Shown here in pieces: positions 61,547 through 64,000 of a stretch of DNA of 64,000 nucleotides. The stretch comes from Salinivirgaceae bacterium (GTDB lineage: Bacteria; Bacteroidota; Bacteroidia; Bacteroidales; Salinivirgaceae): contig JAQICA010000282.1 in the NCBI GenBank assembly GCA_027858775.1, positions 1 through 64,000 of the forward strand. The letters run 5' to 3'. How positions within the stretch are numbered: the stretch's first letter is position 1; every line of letters starts with the position of its first letter. The notes under the pieces were generated by a model, which did no database searches, was not told where the DNA came from, and saw nothing but the letters and a program-made list of their open reading frames with translations. Made by a program: the position numbers and the translations under genes.

Positions 61547-62782
61547 TTAATACCTTTCGGTAAATTCAATTAAAAGCTGAAACAACTCGTCCCATTTGGT
61601 AAGTGCTAGTTTTCCCTTATCCAGAGGAGTGTGGTAGTGTGGCTGTTCCTCTCCACGTGTAAAAATAAATATTGCCGGAACACCTTTTTCGGCAAACGCA
61701 CAATGGTCGCTATTGCAGCTTGCGCCTCCCGAGCGAATATCTGTAAAATAATTGTTCTCTTCGTTTATAACACGAATTAAACTATCGGCTTTCGGTTCAA
61801 GCTTGGCGTTGACCATTCCAATGCCCTCGCTTCCGGATCCAACCATATCCAGGTTAAACAAAAATTTTATTTTGCTTAAATCTATTGGAGGGTTCTCTGC
61901 CGCATATTTCGATCCAAAAAGCCCGCTCTCTTCCGCCGCAAAAGCCATAAAGACCATTGAATATTCTGGTTTATTTTCTGGCAAACTGTAGTGTCGCGCC
62001 AAATCAAGTATCATTGCGGTTCCACTTGCATTATCGTTAGCACCGTAAAAAATGGTCTCATCGCCCATCATACCCAAATGGTCGTAATGCGCCGTAAATA
62101 CGTAAAATGAATCGCGGTGCGTAGTTCCTTCAATAGTCGCCATTACGTTGGCCGTTTTATAGTCTTTGTAAAATACACTATTGATTTTAACGTCTACTTC
62201 TTTTGCATTGCTTATCAATGAGTCGTACGTGTGAAAATAGAAATAGGAACGCGTTGTAACGGCATCGCTTAAGCGCCAGTATAATTTTTTTGCGCGTGTA
62301 AAAATGTAGCCTTCCGCATTTAGCTCATATGTTCGTTTGTCTTTTTCAGCAATTGCAGGCAATACGGCCACTTTCCCTGTTAGCTCTGCTGCAAGCTCCT
62401 TGGTATTTTGAAGTTGGGTAGTATCTAAATGCACCAATTCAAAACGTCCATCTACACTGGGCGAACCGCCACCAACCATGTAATCAGAGCCCGGTGTCAA
62501 TTCCGTTTCGTCTATTTTCAATGACAAACTATCGGGAAATGTGTTGATACTTATTTCGAAAGGGTGCAGGTAACTTTTTCCAATGGGCGATACATTTAGC
62601 TGCTTAAAAGCCATTGCAATGTATCGCGCAGCCAGAATATCCCCATTGTTTACCGCTCCGCGGCCAAAAAACTCTTTCGAAGCTAGTTCCTGGGTTACTT
62701 TGTGAGCATAGTTTTTGTCTTGACTTTTTCCATTTGTGCAAAATACTCCAATTATGAGTAGTAGCAATAGTGTGGTGCGCAT
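61547..62782 (-). CDS. Secreted M28-family zinc peptidase
   Basis: 411 residues. Signal peptide MRTTLLLLLIIGVFC; the Cys at 15 could also be a lipidation site, though the preceding residues fit a lipobox only loosely. Early motif ELASKEFFGRGAVNNGDILA parallels the SMAGRETGEPG segment of other Bacteroidota M28 enzymes. Metal and catalytic residues: VFTAHYDHLG, GANDNASGTAM, AAEESGLFGS, FNLDMVGSG and QPHYHTPLDKG. Expected to be an aminopeptidase of the periplasm or surface. It is about 130 residues shorter than the 36837 enzyme and clearly not its duplicate. It is downstream of trmD on the same strand, 54 bases apart, perhaps co-transcribed. Confidence 0.92.
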   Translation of the reverse strand: MRTTLLLLLIIGVFCTNGKSQDKNYAHKVTQELASKEFFGRGAVNNGDILAARYIAMAFKQLNVSPIGKSYLHPFEISINTFPDSLSLKIDETELTPGSDYMVGGGSPSVDGRFELVHLDTTQLQNTKELAAELTGKVAVLPAIAEKDKRTYELNAEGYIFTRAKKLYWRLSDAVTTRSYFYFHTYDSLISNAKEVDVKINSVFYKDYKTANVMATIEGTTHRDSFYVFTAHYDHLGMMGDETIFYGANDNASGTAMILDLARHYSLPENKPEYSMVFMAFAAEESGLFGSKYAAENPPIDLSKIKFLFNLDMVGSGSEGIGMVNAKLEPKADSLIRVINEENNYFTDIRSGGASCNSDHCAFAEKGVPAIFIFTRGEEQPHYHTPLDKGKLALTKWDELFQLLIEFTERY

Positions 62783-62836
62783 GCGAAGTTGGTTTTGGTA
62801 ATTATAAATACATTTTTAGGCCTGTAAAATGCGAAG

Positions 62837-63529
62837 TTACTGTTCGTCGTCGAACTGTTTATATAAATCGGGGCGTAACGAACGTGTACGGTCAATTGCT
62901 TGTTGTAATTTCCATTCTTCAATAAGAGCATCGTTGCCCGAAAGCAATATTTCTGGTACCTTCCAGCCATTAAACTCTGCCGGACGAGTGTAGACTGGTG
63001 GCGCCAAAAGCCCGTCCTGAAACGAGTCGGTTAGCGCACTTGTTTCGTCGCCCATGGCGCCGGGAAGCAACCGAACCACACTGTCAGCAATTACTGCAGC
63101 CGCCAGTTCCCCGCCTGTTAGCACATAGTCGCCAATCGAAATTTCACGCGTAACTAAATGATCTCTAATTCGCTGATCGATACCCTTATAGTGCCCGCAT
63201 AAAATAATGATGTTTTTGTAGGTCGATAACTGGTTCGATATTTTCTGCGTAAGCCTTTCACCATCGGGCGAAGTGTAGATTATTTCATCATATTCGCGTT
63301 GCGATTTTAAATGGTTTATGGCCTTATAAACGGGCTCGATTTTTAATACCATTCCTGCTCCTGCACTGTAGGCATAGTCATCAATGCGGTTAAACCGATC
63401 TTCAGAATATTCCCTCAAACTGTGGATCTGAATTGTTGCTGTGTTGTTTTCCTGTGCCTTTTTCAGGATACTATTATTTACTGCTCCTTCTACTATTTCA
63501 GGAATAACTGTCAAAATATCAATTCGCAT
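62837..63529 (-). CDS. trmD: tRNA (guanine-N1-)-methyltransferase
   Basis: 230 residues, typical TrmD length. SPOUT-fold knot motifs: [14 protein letters not shown] (SAM binding), [17 protein letters not shown] and the N-terminal [23 protein letters not shown] lies in the tRNA-contacting region, and [21 protein letters not shown] closes the active site. The enzyme methylates G37 next to the anticodon to prevent frameshifts and is essential or nearly so. The usual rpsP-rimM neighbours are absent, as is normal in Bacteroidota. A -7-like element lies 12-19 bases upstream. Confidence 0.97.
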   Translation of the reverse strand: MRIDILTVIPEIVEGAVNNSILKKAQENNTATIQIHSLREYSEDRFNRIDDYAYSAGAGMVLKIEPVYKAINHLKSQREYDEIIYTSPDGERLTQKISNQLSTYKNIIILCGHYKGIDQRIRDHLVTREISIGDYVLTGGELAAAVIADSVVRLLPGAMGDETSALTDSFQDGLLAPPVYTRPAEFNGWKVPEILLSGNDALIEEWKLQQAIDRTRSLRPDLYKQFDDEQ

Positions 63530-63540
63530 TTTTTTTTCTA

Positions 63541-63548
63541 CAAATTTA
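63541..63548 (-). promoter_or_regulatory. Candidate -7 element for trmD
   Basis: The minus strand reads TAAATTTG, an exact TAnnTTTG match, 11 bases before the trmD start. No clear -33 TTTG is found. Confidence 0.4.
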
Positions 63549-63749
63549 TAAAAATCTTGCTTGCCATGGAAGCATCTTTTTTTGTAAACAGATAAATTGT
63601 GCCTGTTTCGTGCACCATATATCGTGTTATACCATGCTTTTTTACAATAAAACTAAAAACAGTTAAGATAATTTTGATGAATCTCAATGAAATACCTATT
63701 TTCGTACGTTAATTAGAAATTGTTTATTTCGAGTAAATACCGCCGTAGT

Positions 63750-64000
63750 ATGAATGTGAATGAATTCAACGAAAAGCCGAAAATGCCTGAGAATGATAAT
63801 TCTCCAGCATCTGAAGACCAGCAGAATGTTTCAGATGATAATATGCAAGAGCAAAACGAGACCGTAAATGAAAATGCCACAGGCAGTTCATTAAACACCG
63901 ATGCAGCTGCAGAAGAACAGCAACGGCCTACTGAAAATCATAAAAAAGAAGCCGAATCGGATCCGGAAGATTCCTCGGCCTCAGGTACATTTTCCGAGCA
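63750..64000 (+). CDS. Acidic, low-complexity protein, N-terminal fragment
   Basis: An ATG at 63750 opens a frame that runs off the right edge. The 83 visible residues are highly acidic and polar (MNVNEFNEKPKMPENDNSPA, many Glu, Asn, Gln, Ser) with no hydrophobic core, so disordered; no signal peptide. Such tails occur before DUF349 and similar domains in Bacteroidota, but nothing here identifies the family. A TAATTTTG element at 63669-63676 could be its -7 site. Codon use looks coding: no stop in the frame over 250 bases and a bias to A/T third positions. Confidence 0.6.
   Translation, partial: MNVNEFNEKPKMPENDNSPASEDQQNVSDDNMQEQNETVNENATGSSLNTDAAAEEQQRPTENHKKEAESDPEDSSASGTFSE

Noticed and set aside
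1-64000. CRISPR array, prophage, intact insertion sequence, rRNA or tRNA genes
   Set aside because: No spaced short direct-repeat array, no transposase, integrase or phage structural protein, and no recognisable stable RNA was seen on either strand.

Overview
The window looks like chromosomal DNA of an anaerobic or facultatively anaerobic member of the Bacteroidota (Bacteroidales/Marinilabiliales-like). Sequence evidence: several secreted proteins end in type IX secretion (T9SS) C-terminal sorting domains; promoter-like sites match the Bacteroidota -7 consensus TAnnTTTG rather than sigma-70 boxes; there are no Shine-Dalgarno runs before most starts; the DNA is AT-rich; there is a TonB-dependent receptor, BlaI/M56-TonB regulation, TPR-type histidine kinases, and an aspA-hydF pair that implies [FeFe]-hydrogenase maturation. 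No rRNA, tRNA, CRISPR array, phage or intact insertion sequence was recognised.

Layout. 1-789: partial acyl-CoA synthetase (minus), then an 800-base gap with a decayed kinase fragment. 1.6-5.3 kb: giant T9SS-exported protein built from tandem Ig-like repeats. 5.6-7.4 kb: three-PAS histidine kinase. 7.8-9.1 kb: purB. 9.3-12.8 kb: overlapping trio of a GT-C glycosyltransferase-like membrane protein, a GIN-domain lipoprotein and a PagL-like lipid A deacylase. 12.9-17.7 kb: SiaB-like kinase and a very large propeller/PAS/adenylate cyclase receptor. 17.6-20.3 kb: hydF and aspA (minus). 20.5-24.3 kb: lipoprotein, subtilase, xseA. 24.4-32.0 kb: four consecutive signalling genes (TPR-SpoIIE phosphatase, receiver/Hpt protein, TPR-histidine kinase, TPR-membrane protein without an output domain). 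32-41 kb: M20 hydrolase, tilS, a T9SS protein (minus), M28 peptidase, M1 peptidase. 41-46 kb: blaI, M56-TonB gene, TonB-dependent receptor, DUF2279 protein. 46.5-51 kb: receiver, coiled-coil outer-membrane-like protein, PAS kinase. 51.5-55.5 kb: zinc/manganese ABC transporter and lpdA. 55.7-64 kb: SUMF1-type lipoprotein, FkbM methyltransferase, a histidine kinase broken by an in-frame stop, a hybrid histidine kinase, M28 peptidase, trmD, and the start of an acidic protein.

Themes. The region is unusually dense in signalling: about ten genes encode kinases, receivers, a phosphatase, a cyclase or stripped-down sensors, most without an adjacent cognate partner. A second theme is the cell envelope and secreted proteolysis (T9SS cargo, M1, two M28, S8). 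Housekeeping genes (purB, xseA, tilS, lpdA, trmD) are scattered singly among them.

The most unusual signals lie between genes: a dispersed palindromic repeat of about 110-180 bases present four times, with one compensatory base-pair change between copies; a 20-base inverted repeat bracketing the blaI/M56-TonB pair; a compact three-way-junction-like element near 51.15 kb; and an internally deleted relic of the 5.6-kb kinase at about 0.93-1.06 kb. All percentages, folds and family calls were made by eye; no database search or folding program was run.
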